47,573 nt of DNA, from the NCBI GenBank assembly GCA_964195995.1, contig CAXMQS010000072.1:1-47573 (forward strand), read 5' to 3'. This DNA is from CAXMQS01 sp964195995. GTDB taxonomy: Bacteria; Actinomycetota; Acidimicrobiia; Spongiisociales; JAOTWH01. The notes beneath the pieces were generated by a model, which was not told where the DNA came from, made no database searches, and worked only from the letters and a program-made list of their open reading frames with translations. The translations under genes were made by a program, and so were the position numbers. Shown in pieces: positions 8,098 to 16,587 of this stretch. Position 1 is the first letter of the stretch; each line of letters starts with the position of its first letter.

Positions 8098-8966
8098 CTG
8101 CTCCGCGGGTGGCAGGCGACGTACACCTCTTCGAGGTGGCGGGGAGAAACCCTCGTATATACCTGAGTCGTACTAATGCTAGCGTGCCCCAGCATTTCCT
8201 GGACGGTACGCAGATCGGCTCCGCCTTCGACCATGTGGGTCGCCATCGAATGCCTCAGCACGTGTGGAGAGATGTCGTCGATGCCAACCTTGGTTCCGTA
8301 ACGCCGCAGGATCGTCCACACCCCTTGCCGTGTCAGGCGGCCCCCCCGAGCGTTGAGGAACACACCACCAGGGTCGGGGTTGCGGCGCAGCGTCATCCGG
8401 TCCGGCAGGTAGGCCTCGATCGCATCGATGGCAAAGGCGCCGAGAGGTACCACCCGCTGTCGTCCCCCCTTGCCGTGAAGCAAGGCGGTCCTGTCCTCGA
8501 GTTCGATGTCGATGAGCTCGGCTCCAGTTGCCTCGCTCACCCTGGCCCCGGTGGCGTAGAGGAACTCGAGAAGTGCCCGGTCGCGGCGCCCTAGGGGCAA
8601 CGATGGGTCCGGCACCGACAGCAACGCCTCCACCTGTTCATATGTGAGCGCCTTCGGTAACGGCTGTCCGCGGCGCGGACTCTCCAAGAGAACAGTCGGA
8701 TCGCTGTCGGCAAGGCCCTCCGTCACGAGGAATCGATGCAGACCGCGGACGGCAGCGATCTTGCGAGCGATCGTGGTCGCGGCAAGGCCATCTGCGGACA
8801 GCATCGCGACGAAGTCCGAGGCTTGCTGCATGCTGGGCCAGACCTCGTCTACGAACACTGCGTATCGCTCGAGATCCCGTCGGTAGGCGACGACGGTGTT
8901 CGGAGACAGTCCTCGCTCAGAAGCCAACGCCGTGAGGAACTCGTCGATGCCGCCGCGCAGGTCCAT
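8094..8966 (-). CDS. xerD: Site-specific tyrosine recombinase XerD
   Basis: XerD together with XerC resolves chromosome dimers at dif. The 290-residue product has the SAM-like N-terminal core-binding domain (LASERGLSPNTVVAYRRDL) and the catalytic residues of tyrosine recombinases: Arg142 (ATGARVSE), Lys166 (HGKGGRQR), His235 and Arg238 (SPHVLRHS), His261 (LGHASISTT) and nucleophile Tyr270. Length is typical. It lies directly after pyrG (17-base gap), as xerD lies near pyrG in mycobacteria, which favours XerD over XerC or a phage integrase. It overlaps the DksA-like gene by ATGA. Confidence 0.93.
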   Translation of the reverse strand: MDLRGGIDEFLTALASERGLSPNTVVAYRRDLERYAVFVDEVWPSMQQASDFVAMLSADGLAATTIARKIAAVRGLHRFLVTEGLADSDPTVLLESPRRGQPLPKALTYEQVEALLSVPDPSLPLGRRDRALLEFLYATGARVSEATGAELIDIELEDRTALLHGKGGRQRVVPLGAFAIDAIEAYLPDRMTLRRNPDPGGVFLNARGGRLTRQGVWTILRRYGTKVGIDDISPHVLRHSMATHMVEGGADLRTVQEMLGHASISTTQVYTRVSPRHLEEVYVACHPRSR

Positions 8967-8983
8967 AGCCCGCTCGGGCGCGA

Positions 8984-10633
8984 CTAGGCGCGCTCGCTGG
9001 CGGTGGTGCTCACCGTCTCGTCGACGGAGGTAAGCCGACGCCTCGCCCTGGCAGCGGCCACGAAGCCGGCAAAGAGAGGATGCGGGTCCGTCGGCCTGCT
9101 CTTGAACTCGGGATGGAACTGAGAACCGATGAAGAACGGGTGCCCTTCGAGCTCCATGATCTCGACGAGTTGCCCATCAGGGGAGATACCGGAGAGCTTG
9201 AGCCCGGCGGCGTCAAGATCTGCGCGGTAGCGGTTGTTGACTTCCCAGCGGTGGCGGTGACGCTCGTAGATGACCTCTTCGCCATAAAGGAGTGCCGTCT
9301 GGGTCCCTGCAGACAGTTTCGCGGGATACAGACCAAGCCGCATGGTGCCGCCCATGTCCTCGACGTCCTGTTGGGTCTTCATGAGATCGATGACAGGGTG
9401 GGGCGTTGTTGGGTCGAACTCCGAGCTGTTGGCTTCGGTCAGACCGAGTTCCGACCTGGCGAACTCGATGACGGCGCACTGCAGGCCGAGACAGAGGCCG
9501 AGGAACGGGATTCCATTCTCGCGGGCGTATCGAATCGCCTGGATCTTGCCCTCGATGCCCCTCACGCCGAACCCACCGGGAACGAGAAGCCCGTCGATCC
9601 CCTCGAGCGACGATGCCGCGAGGAGGCCATCTGCGTCGTCGCTTGCTATCCATCGCAAGTCGAGGCGGACGTCGCTGGCGGCCGCTCCGTGGCGGATGGC
9701 TTCGGCGACTGACAGATAGGCGTCCTGCAGATCGACGTACTTGCCGACCAGGCCGATGGTGACTTCATCGGTGGCACCGGTGACGCGATCGACCATCGCC
9801 GTCCAATCAGAGAGGTCGGGTGACGGTGCCTCGAGCTGGAGGCGATCGGTGATCACATCGTCGAGCCCTGCCTCGTGCAACAGCAACGGGATGCGATAGA
9901 TGTTGTCGGCGTCCGGCGCGCTGATGACCGCCTGCGGTGCGACGTCGCAGAAGAGGCTGATCTTGCGTGTCACGGCGTCGTCGATCTCTCGATCGGAGCG
10001 AAGGACGATGATGTCGGGTTGAATGCCCCGCGACCTGAGTTCAGCGACGGAGTGCTGGGTCGGCTTGCTCTTCAGCTCTGCTGACGGGCCGATGTAGGGG
10101 ACGAGAGTGACGTGGATATAGGCGGTGTTGCCTGTCCCGACGTCGTTCCTCAGCTGACGAACAGCTTCAAGATACGGGAGGATCTCGATGTCGCCGACGG
10201 TGCCACCGATCTCGGTGATGACGACGTCGACGTCCTCAGCCTCGCCCAGTTTGCGGATGCGAGCCTTGATCTCGTTGGTGATATGAGGGATCACCTGAAC
10301 CGTGTCCCCGAGGTAGTCGCCGCGACGTTCCTTGTTAATCACCGCCTGGTAGACCGAGCCCGTCGTCACGTTGGAGTCCCTATGCAGGTTCTCTCCGGTG
10401 AAGCGCTCGTAGTGACCCAGGTCGAGATCGGTTTCGCCGCCGTCGTCTGTGACGTACACCTCGCCGTGCTGAAAGGGGTTCATCGTTCCCGGGTCGACAT
10501 TGATGTACGGATCGAGCTTCTGGTTGACGATCCGCAACCCACGAGCCTTGAGGAGTCGACCGAGGGAGGCGGCAGTGATGCCCTTACCGAGGCTCGAAGT
10601 TACTCCGCCTGTGACGAAGACGTACTTGGTCAC
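8984..10633 (-). CDS. pyrG: CTP synthase
   Basis: PyrG makes CTP from UTP, ATP and glutamine. The 549-residue product has the synthetase domain (TKYVFVTGGVTSSLGKG, LDPYINVDPGTMNPFQHGEVYVTDDG) and a C-terminal class-I glutamine amidotransferase domain with nucleophile Cys in FLGLCLGLQ and the His-Glu pair in QFHPEF. The open frame runs 144 codons further upstream without similarity; the GTG at 10633..10631, preceded by GGGAGAG, gives the standard N-terminus. The gene sits between nadK and xerD. Confidence 0.97.
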   Translation of the reverse strand: MTKYVFVTGGVTSSLGKGITAASLGRLLKARGLRIVNQKLDPYINVDPGTMNPFQHGEVYVTDDGGETDLDLGHYERFTGENLHRDSNVTTGSVYQAVINKERRGDYLGDTVQVIPHITNEIKARIRKLGEAEDVDVVITEIGGTVGDIEILPYLEAVRQLRNDVGTGNTAYIHVTLVPYIGPSAELKSKPTQHSVAELRSRGIQPDIIVLRSDREIDDAVTRKISLFCDVAPQAVISAPDADNIYRIPLLLHEAGLDDVITDRLQLEAPSPDLSDWTAMVDRVTGATDEVTIGLVGKYVDLQDAYLSVAEAIRHGAAASDVRLDLRWIASDDADGLLAASSLEGIDGLLVPGGFGVRGIEGKIQAIRYARENGIPFLGLCLGLQCAVIEFARSELGLTEANSSEFDPTTPHPVIDLMKTQQDVEDMGGTMRLGLYPAKLSAGTQTALLYGEEVIYERHRHRWEVNNRYRADLDAAGLKLSGISPDGQLVEIMELEGHPFFIGSQFHPEFKSRPTDPHPLFAGFVAAARARRRLTSVDETVSTTASERA

Positions 10634-10683
10634 GTCTCTCCCGTAGAAAAAGGAAGAGTAGCACCCACCCTCGCCGCCGCCGG

Positions 10684-11460
10684 TTACTGGGGCGGGATGC
10701 CGAGATTGGTAGAGAGGCGGGCGGCGAATCCGACGCTGTCGAGCGTGATCAGGAGAGCCGGCTTGTCGCCACGGCGGATCCTCAGCAGGTCGCCGGACTC
10801 GGCGACGCCAAGGTCTTGACCATCGACGTTGATGCGGGCGGGCCGACCCGCCTGGACCTCGATCTCTATGAGGCTGTCCGGCTGCATAACGAGCGGTCGC
10901 GAGAACAGGTTGTGGGCGGCAACCGGAACGAGCAACAGCGCCTCGACCGATGGATCGACGACCGGGCCACCAGCCGAGTAGGCGTAGGCAGTCGAGCCTG
11001 TTGGGGTTGCGAAAATGAGGCCATCGGCTCGGTAGGTGGCGAGCGGTTCGCCGTCGATGCGACACTCCAACCGCAGTGCATGCTGCGACATCACCTTCTC
11101 GACGACGACATCGTTCAGCCCGGTAAAGACAGTGCCGTCGGGGAGTTCGACCGCAACCGTCATGCGGTCAACGACCGCATAGTCGCCTGCCGCCAGGGAG
11201 GCCACGAGGCCGGCGGTAGCTTCTGGCTCAACGTCGGCGAGATATCCAACGTAGCCAACGTCGATGCCGACGACCGGCCGCGTCGGGCCTGCGGCCCGCA
11301 CTGCCCGCAGCAGCGTGCCGTCGCCACCGATACTCACGACGACATCGGCCTCTGTCACGTCAACCACGGAGACACCGTTCGCGGCAGCGGCTGCCCGCAG
11401 GTTCGCCTCGACCTCGACGACCTCGGACCGATCTGGATGTGCGACAACTCCGATCTTCAT
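10684..11460 (-). CDS. nadK: NAD kinase
   Basis: NadK phosphorylates NAD to NADP. The 258-residue product has the catalytic GGDGT motif (residues 45-49 in VSIGGDGTLLR) and the second family motif DGLIFATPTGSTAY with SAGGP, plus the C-terminal beta-sandwich. The ATG at 11460 gives MKIGVVAHPD and overlaps the tlyA stop as ATGA, so it is preferred over the longer frame that starts 19 codons earlier. The tlyA-nadK pair is conserved in actinobacteria. Confidence 0.96.
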   Translation of the reverse strand: MKIGVVAHPDRSEVVEVEANLRAAAAANGVSVVDVTEADVVVSIGGDGTLLRAVRAAGPTRPVVGIDVGYVGYLADVEPEATAGLVASLAAGDYAVVDRMTVAVELPDGTVFTGLNDVVVEKVMSQHALRLECRIDGEPLATYRADGLIFATPTGSTAYAYSAGGPVVDPSVEALLLVPVAAHNLFSRPLVMQPDSLIEIEVQAGRPARINVDGQDLGVAESGDLLRIRRGDKPALLITLDSVGFAARLSTNLGIPPQ

Positions 11461-12236
11461 GGAGACACGGCCTGTTCCAGCTCTTGGGCTGCGATGCCGG
11501 TGCCAGTGTGTGAGCACCTAACGAGGAACTCCCTGTTCCCGGCCGGACCAACCAGTGATGACGCCACGACTGTGTGTGCCGGGTAACCGGCGCTTGCCAT
11601 GGCCGCGGCCACGTTCTCGATGCACTGGCGATGGACGGCGGGGTCGCGGACGACGCCACCCTTGCCGACCCTGCCCTTGCCAGCTTCGAACTGCGGTTTG
11701 ACCAACAAGATGTACTGCGTGCTCTCGGCGCCAAAGCTGGCCAGAGCTGGGGCCACGGTGGCGAGTGAGATGAACGACAGATCTGCGACGATCACTTCGA
11801 ACGGCGCCCCGATTGCTGTCGGATCGGCGGTACGGACGTTGGTCCTCTCGATCACCGTGACCCGCTCGTCCTGGCGCAGTTTCCAGTCGAGCTGTCCATA
11901 GCCGACATCGACGGCAACGACCTCAGCAGCCCCTCGTTGCAGCAGGCAATCGGTGAACCCCCCAGTCGAGGCACCGGCGTCGAGGCACCGGGATCCGGTG
12001 ACGTTGATGCCGAAGGCGGTCAGCGCTCCTTCCAGCTTCTCGCCTCCTCTAGAGACGAAGGGTGCAGGCTCACCGACCATCGCCACCTTCGCGTTCTCCT
12101 CCACGAGGGAGGCCACCTTGGGCGCGGGCATACCGTCGACACGCACCCGGCCCTCCTCGACCGCGACGCGAGCAGCGGTGCGGGAGGAAACGAGGCGCCG
12201 CCGAACCAGCTCTAGGTCAAGTCGTCTGCGGGTCAG
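11457..12236 (-). CDS. tlyA: TlyA-family rRNA 2'-O-methyltransferase (hemolysin-like)
   Basis: TlyA methylates ribosomal RNA (16S and 23S 2'-O positions in mycobacteria). The protein has an S4 RNA-binding domain (LDLELVRRRLVSSRTAARV...GRVRVDGMPAPK) and an FtsJ-like methyltransferase domain with SAM motif LDAGASTGGFTDCLLQRGA. The family start would be M-T-R-R-R-L-D, but the codon there is CTG (12236..12234), preceded by AAGGGGAG at four bases; the only other in-frame start is a TTG at 12353 that would add 39 residues without similarity. With the CTG the product is 259 residues, close to the mycobacterial length. The 5' end overlaps the small upstream gene by 20 bases. Downstream it overlaps nadK by ATGA. 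Confidence 0.92.
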   Translation of the reverse strand: MTRRRLDLELVRRRLVSSRTAARVAVEEGRVRVDGMPAPKVASLVEENAKVAMVGEPAPFVSRGGEKLEGALTAFGINVTGSRCLDAGASTGGFTDCLLQRGAAEVVAVDVGYGQLDWKLRQDERVTVIERTNVRTADPTAIGAPFEVIVADLSFISLATVAPALASFGAESTQYILLVKPQFEAGKGRVGKGGVVRDPAVHRQCIENVAAAMASAGYPAHTVVASSLVGPAGNREFLVRCSHTGTGIAAQELEQAVSP

Positions 12237-12417
12237 GCTGCTCCCCTTCCTGCCCTGCTCTCTGGGTCCCTTCTTCGGGCACAGCGCCTGCGCCGTCTGC
12301 CGGTTCCGCGAGGCCTGCCTCGAGATCGTCTGCGAGCGCTTCGGCAGCGTCAACTGCCTCGGCCGGATCCAGTTCTGCTAGCTCAGAGATTCGCTGACTT
12401 GCGGTCGTATCATCCAT
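12217..12417 (-). CDS. Small acidic protein upstream of tlyA (hypothetical)
   Basis: A 66-residue frame starting at ATG 12417 (MDDTTASQRISELAEL) that is rich in Asp, Glu and Ala and ends in a Pro/Gln-rich tail. The beginning looks helical. A small gene occupies the same place before tlyA in mycobacteria, which is the main reason to believe it; sequence similarity was not tested. Its end overlaps tlyA by 20 bases, so it may set up translation of tlyA. Its start codon shares bases with a possible ATG for the divergent rhomboid gene. Function unknown. Confidence 0.55.
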   Translation of the reverse strand: MDDTTASQRISELAELDPAEAVDAAEALADDLEAGLAEPADGAGAVPEEGTQRAGQEGEQPDPQTT

Positions 12418-12451
12418 GGGCCCATTATCGCCCTTCAGCAAGGCCACCCCA

Positions 12452-13192
12452 TTGATTCCGCTACGCGATATCAACCCGACGGCGACATCGCCCATCGTGA
12501 CGCTCGGCCTCATCGCTGCCAGCGTCATCGTGTTCTTCGCCGTACAGCCCCAGACTGAGCCCGAATCCGAGGAATTCGCCTACGAGAATGCTGCGATCGC
12601 CTGTGAGGTCGTCACCGGCGACCCACTCGACAGCTTCGAAATCGAGCAGGAGGTTTGCGAGGACCAACCGGCGGGCTCTGCGATCTTCCCGGACAAGAAC
12701 GTCTACGCCGCGGTGCTCTACTCCATGTTCCTGCATGGGAGCATCGCTCACCTCTTGGGAAACATGTGGTTCCTATGGGTCTTCGGCAACAACATCGAGG
12801 AGGCATTCGGACGAATCGGCTACGTCTTGTTCTACCTGGGCACGGGGCTGGTGGCGACCCTCGGATTCGTCCTGAACAATCAAGACTCGACGGTTCCGCT
12901 CGTTGGGGCCTCAGGGGCCATCGCGGGAGTCATGGGTGCCTACCTGGTCCTCTTTCCCCTTCACAAGGTGATGACGCTGGTCTTCTTCGTTGTGACGGCC
13001 ATCCCGGCAGTGGCGTTTCTCGGCCTGTGGTTCTTCACCCAATTCGCTCTGGTCGGGCAAGAGAGTGGAATCGCGTGGGAGGCCCACGTCTTCGGCTTCC
13101 TGGCGGGAGTCCTCGTCGCCCTTCCACTGCGTGTGCTTCTACTTAGAAGAACGGCCTCGGTGAGGCTCCGTCCCTTCGAAGGAGCTCGCTAG
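12452..13192 (+). CDS. Rhomboid-family intramembrane serine protease
   Basis: The membrane protein has the rhomboid signature: an N-terminal helix, HGSIAHLLGNMWFLWVFGNNIEE in helix 2, GASGAIAGVMGAY with the catalytic Ser in GxSG, and the catalytic His in WEAHVFGFLAGV. Six or seven hydrophobic segments are visible. A Cys-containing acidic loop follows the first helix (about residues 35-75), larger than usual. The TTG at 12452 gives the common rhomboid start MIPLRDINP with an AAGG eight bases upstream; an ATG at 12416 would add 12 residues and share bases with the start of the opposite-strand small gene. Substrate unknown. Converges on the HAD gene with a 4-base overlap. Confidence 0.92.
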   Translation: MIPLRDINPTATSPIVTLGLIAASVIVFFAVQPQTEPESEEFAYENAAIACEVVTGDPLDSFEIEQEVCEDQPAGSAIFPDKNVYAAVLYSMFLHGSIAHLLGNMWFLWVFGNNIEEAFGRIGYVLFYLGTGLVATLGFVLNNQDSTVPLVGASGAIAGVMGAYLVLFPLHKVMTLVFFVVTAIPAVAFLGLWFFTQFALVGQESGIAWEAHVFGFLAGVLVALPLRVLLLRRTASVRLRPFEGAR

Positions 13193-13947
13193 ATCCCTTG
13201 CAGCAACTCCGGCAGACCGGCGATGCTGTCGAGCACGACGGTCGGTTCCGGGGAAACACCGGTGGCATCCGTGGTGACTCCGGTGAGCACGAGCGCGGTC
13301 TTCCATCCCTCGGCGTCACCGAGCGCTAGGTCGGTGTCAGGGCGATCGCCGACCACCCACACCACCTCGTTCTCGATCCGCGACCGCAGGAGCGCGCGGA
13401 TGGGCTCCGCGGGTTTGCCGGCAACCTCAGGACTTGTACCCGACGCTGTCGCTAGTGCGGCCACCAGCGCTCCGCCGCCTGGCCACAGGCCTGTCGGCGT
13501 CGGGTATGTCGAGTCGAGATTGGTGGCGATGAACAGGGCTCCGCGCCGAATGGCAAGCGAGGCGTCGCGCAACTTGTCGTAGGTCACCCCTCTATCGAGA
13601 CCGACCACGACAGACTCGGCGGTGGCCGCATCAACAGATGAGATGCCCCAGTCGGCAAGCGTTGCCGATAGCCCCGCCTCGCCAACCACGAAAGCAGAGC
13701 TGGCACGACCCTGGAGCATCGACGCTGCGGCCATCGATGAACTCAGGACATCCTCGCGTCCCGGGCGAAAGCCACTCGCTGCTTCGATCTCGGTGACAAG
13801 AGCATCGATATGACGTGTCGCATTGTTGGTTACGAACAGCAACTGGTGCCCGTCGTTTCTCATCTGCTCGAGTGCAGCGGCAGCGCCGTCGACAGGAGAG
13901 CCGTCGATGTAGATGACTCCATCGAGATCGCAGACGATAGTTGCCAT
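13189..13947 (-). CDS. HAD-IIA family hydrolase (NagD/pNPPase-like)
   Basis: The 252-residue product starts MATIVCDLDGVIYIDG, where DLDGV is HAD motif I and the YIDG that follows is typical of HAD subfamily IIA. LLFVTNNATR is motif II and WVVGDRPDTDLALG motif IV. These enzymes dephosphorylate small phosphates such as sugar or glycerol phosphates; the true substrate is unknown. The ATG at 13947 is one base after the stop of the M20 gene. The longer open frame upstream is antisense-like and basic and is not used. An HAD gene also lies next to tlyA/nadK in mycobacteria. Confidence 0.9.
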   Translation of the reverse strand: MATIVCDLDGVIYIDGSPVDGAAAALEQMRNDGHQLLFVTNNATRHIDALVTEIEAASGFRPGREDVLSSSMAAASMLQGRASSAFVVGEAGLSATLADWGISSVDAATAESVVVGLDRGVTYDKLRDASLAIRRGALFIATNLDSTYPTPTGLWPGGGALVAALATASGTSPEVAGKPAEPIRALLRSRIENEVVWVVGDRPDTDLALGDAEGWKTALVLTGVTTDATGVSPEPTVVLDSIAGLPELLQGI

Positions 13948-13948
13948 G

Positions 13949-15292
13949 TCAGCTTCGAGCCGCGAACTCGGTGATCGTCCGGGTGAAGAGGTCGAATGTC
14001 GCCGCAACCGAGCCCTCGCTGACCCTCTCATCGTTGCCGTGGTAGAGGGAGAGGACCTCTCCGAACGACATTGCATCGTCGAAATGTGCCGCGCCGTAGG
14101 CAACAACGCCGGCCTGGCGGAAGAAGCGGGCATCGGTGGAAACCGGGATCATCGATGGGATGAGTCCGCCGTCTCCTCCCCCGGCCGCGTAGGCGGCTGC
14201 CAGGGCCTCCCACAGCGGTCCTTGCGGCGCGGACGCCGTCGCCGGGAACGACAGCAGCGACTCGACGGTGAGCTCGTCGAGGAGTGAGGGACCAAGGGCC
14301 TTCCGGAAGTGATCGTCGAGATCCGCTTGGTCCTGGCCGGGCAGGGCTCTGACGTCGACGTCAACCTCTGCGCTGTCGGCTATCACATTCGCCTTGGTCC
14401 CTGCGCTGATGATCGTCGGCACAACCGTGAGATGCGTACAGGCGTGCACCCACTTGGCTAGTCCGGGGTCAGCGATTGCCAGGTCATCGATCGCGGAGTC
14501 GACGAGCTCAGGGTCTAGGAGCGCCTCCTTGACCTCGGGCGACCAATCGACCGCGGCAACGAATGCTGCCCACTCCGCGGTGATGGCGACCGGGGTAGGA
14601 GAAGTCGCCAAGAGGTGCGCGGCCTCAGCCGCCGGGGCTAGCGCCGAGCGCGCCGCGTACGGCTGGCTGGCATGGCCGGGCACGCCGGTGGCGCCGAGTC
14701 GTGTCCACAGTGGTCCCTTCTCGGCGACGGTCACAGGCAATCCGCGACCGCCCCCAGAGGCAGGAAGGGACGCCAACCCGATTTCCGTTACGACATAGTC
14801 ACACGCCATTGCCTCGGGGTCGGTTGCCAGGATGTACTCAACACCATGAACCGCCCCTGCCTCCTCGTCGGCCACGACTGCCAGGACGAGATCGCCGCCG
14901 GGTGGTTCCGCGTCGCCCCTCCAGTAGTCGGCGAATGCTGCGACCATGGCTGATGTCTGATTGAGCATGTCGACAGCGCCACGTCCCCAAATGAAGCCAT
15001 CTCGGCGGAGGCCGGCAAAGGGATCGACAGTCCAGCCCGACTCAGTGACGGGCACGACATCGAGATGACCCATGAACATCAGCGTTGGCGCCGACTCATC
15101 GCTTCCGGGAACTCGGTATATCGAACTGACTCTCCCCGGAATCGGCTCGAATCGTTGGCCCGGATCCCCAAGGAATTCAGCGACGGTGTCGGCTGATCTG
15201 TGCTCCTGACCGCCCCCAGGGGTGCCGTCGTTGACGCAGGCGTTCCTGATCATCGCTATCAGCAGATCGATGGCGTCAGCGGCAGAACTCAA
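13949..15292 (-). CDS. M20/M25/M40 family metallopeptidase
   Basis: The 447-residue protein has the M20 di-zinc motifs: GHLDVVP with His76 and Asp78, GRGAVDM with Asp108, and ADEEAG with Glu143 (general base) and Glu144. A dimerisation domain insertion follows (about 190-320) and the C-terminal half closes the catalytic domain. Such enzymes are dipeptidases, acyl-aminoacid deacylases or carboxypeptidases. A conserved C-terminal His is present in GAAHFDDAMSFGE. It is part of a run GNAT, 118-aa protein, M20, HAD; its start overlaps the 118-aa gene by four bases. Confidence 0.92.
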   Translation of the reverse strand: MSSAADAIDLLIAMIRNACVNDGTPGGGQEHRSADTVAEFLGDPGQRFEPIPGRVSSIYRVPGSDESAPTLMFMGHLDVVPVTESGWTVDPFAGLRRDGFIWGRGAVDMLNQTSAMVAAFADYWRGDAEPPGGDLVLAVVADEEAGAVHGVEYILATDPEAMACDYVVTEIGLASLPASGGGRGLPVTVAEKGPLWTRLGATGVPGHASQPYAARSALAPAAEAAHLLATSPTPVAITAEWAAFVAAVDWSPEVKEALLDPELVDSAIDDLAIADPGLAKWVHACTHLTVVPTIISAGTKANVIADSAEVDVDVRALPGQDQADLDDHFRKALGPSLLDELTVESLLSFPATASAPQGPLWEALAAAYAAGGGDGGLIPSMIPVSTDARFFRQAGVVAYGAAHFDDAMSFGEVLSLYHGNDERVSEGSVAATFDLFTRTITEFAARS

Positions 15293-15645
15293 TTTCGCAA
15301 ACTCTCTTTCCAGGATCGGAAACGGGTATGAACGATGCCGTCTGCTCCGAGCCCAGTTCCGGCACGACCGTGTAGGTCAAATCGGAAGCTAGCGGAGAGA
15401 TCGTCAGCGATAGCGAGGTAGCGCGCCTCGCCCACCGGCGGGCCGGCCCTCCACAGGAGGAACCTGCCGATCCGTCTCTTGTACTCGACGGGCTCGCTGA
15501 GGTCTGTCCCAAGGCCCAACAGCTCGTCCGGGGCGTCAACCCAGGCGTGAGCCGGAATCCGATAGCTTCTCTGCGGCGTCGACGGGAGCTCGGATGTAGT
15601 GATCGGGTCGTTGACGAAAGGCCGCTGCCCTGGAGGAAGCGTCAT
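15289..15645 (-). CDS. Hypothetical protein, 118 residues
   Basis: No family recognised. The ATG at 15645 overlaps the GNAT stop as ATGA, and the end overlaps the M20 start by four bases, so it is firmly placed within an operon. The protein has no obvious signal peptide or membrane segment. It contains IPAHAWVDAPDELLGLGTD, then basic and aromatic residues (YKRRIGRFLLWRAGP), and AGTGLGADGIVHTRF near the end; the composition suits a small globular enzyme-like or binding protein. The long open frame running upstream is a shadow of the GNAT gene. Confidence 0.75.
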   Translation of the reverse strand: MTLPPGQRPFVNDPITTSELPSTPQRSYRIPAHAWVDAPDELLGLGTDLSEPVEYKRRIGRFLLWRAGPPVGEARYLAIADDLSASFRFDLHGRAGTGLGADGIVHTRFRSWKESLRN

Positions 15646-16127
15646 CCGTCGCGATGATGCATGATGATCGATCGGGCCGCGAACCCGGAGGCCTCGAAGA
15701 AGTTCTTGGCATGACGATGTCCCGGAAGAACGTGGGCGTCGAAACGCTCCAGTCCTTGCTTGCGAAGCTGCTCGAGCGTGAACCCGATCATCGTCTCGCC
15801 GATTCCAACGCCGCGCGCCTCGTGCTCGGTGAATATCAGGCGGATCGCTCCGACCCTGGTGCCTCCTGCCTGAGGCAACAACTCCTCGATTCGCGCCAAC
15901 ACGAATCCGAACGGCACCGCCTCGGCCTCTCCGATTACCACGACTGTGTCGGGATCGTCTATGGCTTGGAGGGCTGAATCTTCCACCGGCTCGGCCAGAC
16001 CGTCGGCCAGGGGCCACATGTCCTTGAGGGCTGACTGCTCAATCTCGAGCTGGCGATAGAGAGATACGACGGTTACGACATCAGACGGCGTCGCGAGGCG
16101 CGCCGCCAGCGATATGTCGTCTGGCAT
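15642..16127 (-). CDS. GNAT-family N-acetyltransferase
   Basis: The 161-residue product fits the GNAT fold. The acetyl-CoA loop is EARGVGIGETMI (near residue 105), preceded by a beta strand VGAIRLIFT; the C-terminal AKNFFEASGF is the usual end of the domain. It would acetylate an amine or protein N-terminus; the substrate is not evident. The start at 16127 lies four bases downstream of the DUF4193-like gene stop. Confidence 0.88.
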   Translation of the reverse strand: MPDDISLAARLATPSDVVTVVSLYRQLEIEQSALKDMWPLADGLAEPVEDSALQAIDDPDTVVVIGEAEAVPFGFVLARIEELLPQAGGTRVGAIRLIFTEHEARGVGIGETMIGFTLEQLRKQGLERFDAHVLPGHRHAKNFFEASGFAARSIIMHHRDG

Positions 16128-16130
16128 CGC

Positions 16131-16538
16131 TCAGGAAGCGCAGTCGGCGCAGATCTTCTTGCGACTGTCAGCCAGCTGGCTAGTTCTCTTCACCAAGAAA
16201 CAGGACTGGCAAACGAATTCGTCTTCTGTGATCGCAGGTGGATCCTTGTCGAGTTCCAGTTGCTCACGACGCATGGCCCGCATCTCAGCGGCCTCGTCGA
16301 TGACGATGGTCTCTGCGGCCTCGTCGTCCGTGAGCATCCCAAGCTCTTGCGCTTCGAGCTCGCCGAGAGCGGTGCCCTCGACTTCGTCGTCGCTGTCATC
16401 GGCCTCATCAAGGTCGTCGTCGTCGAGGACGTCATCCTCGACGGCAGGTTCTTCCGTTGCGTCAGCAACGTCTGCGGGAGCGTGGTCTAGCTCAGGCGGC
16501 TCAGCGTCCGGGTTCTTTATCTGCTGTGTCTCAGCCAT
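16131..16538 (-). CDS. DUF4193-like zinc-ribbon protein
   Basis: The 135-residue protein has a long acidic, low-complexity N-terminal half (runs of Asp and Glu, residues about 25-70) and a C-terminal zinc ribbon EDEFVCQSCFLVKRTSQL ending with KKICADCAS, two CxxC pairs. The pattern EFxCxxCFLV...SQLA...CxDC is that of DUF4193, an actinobacterial family of unknown role. The acidic arm suggests contact with a basic partner such as RNA polymerase or nucleic-acid proteins, but this is speculation. It begins 50 bases before the diacylglycerol-kinase-like gene end. Confidence 0.82.
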   Translation of the reverse strand: MAETQQIKNPDAEPPELDHAPADVADATEEPAVEDDVLDDDDLDEADDSDDEVEGTALGELEAQELGMLTDDEAAETIVIDEAAEMRAMRREQLELDKDPPAITEDEFVCQSCFLVKRTSQLADSRKKICADCAS

Positions 16539-16587
16539 GTCCCTCCAGGCGCCGGGGAGTATAGGTGTCGGCCGTCCACCCCGGTCC

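Noticed and set aside
8094..8966. Tyrosine recombinase as a mobile-element integrase
   Set aside because: Its place beside pyrG and its XerD-like length and motifs fit the housekeeping recombinase.
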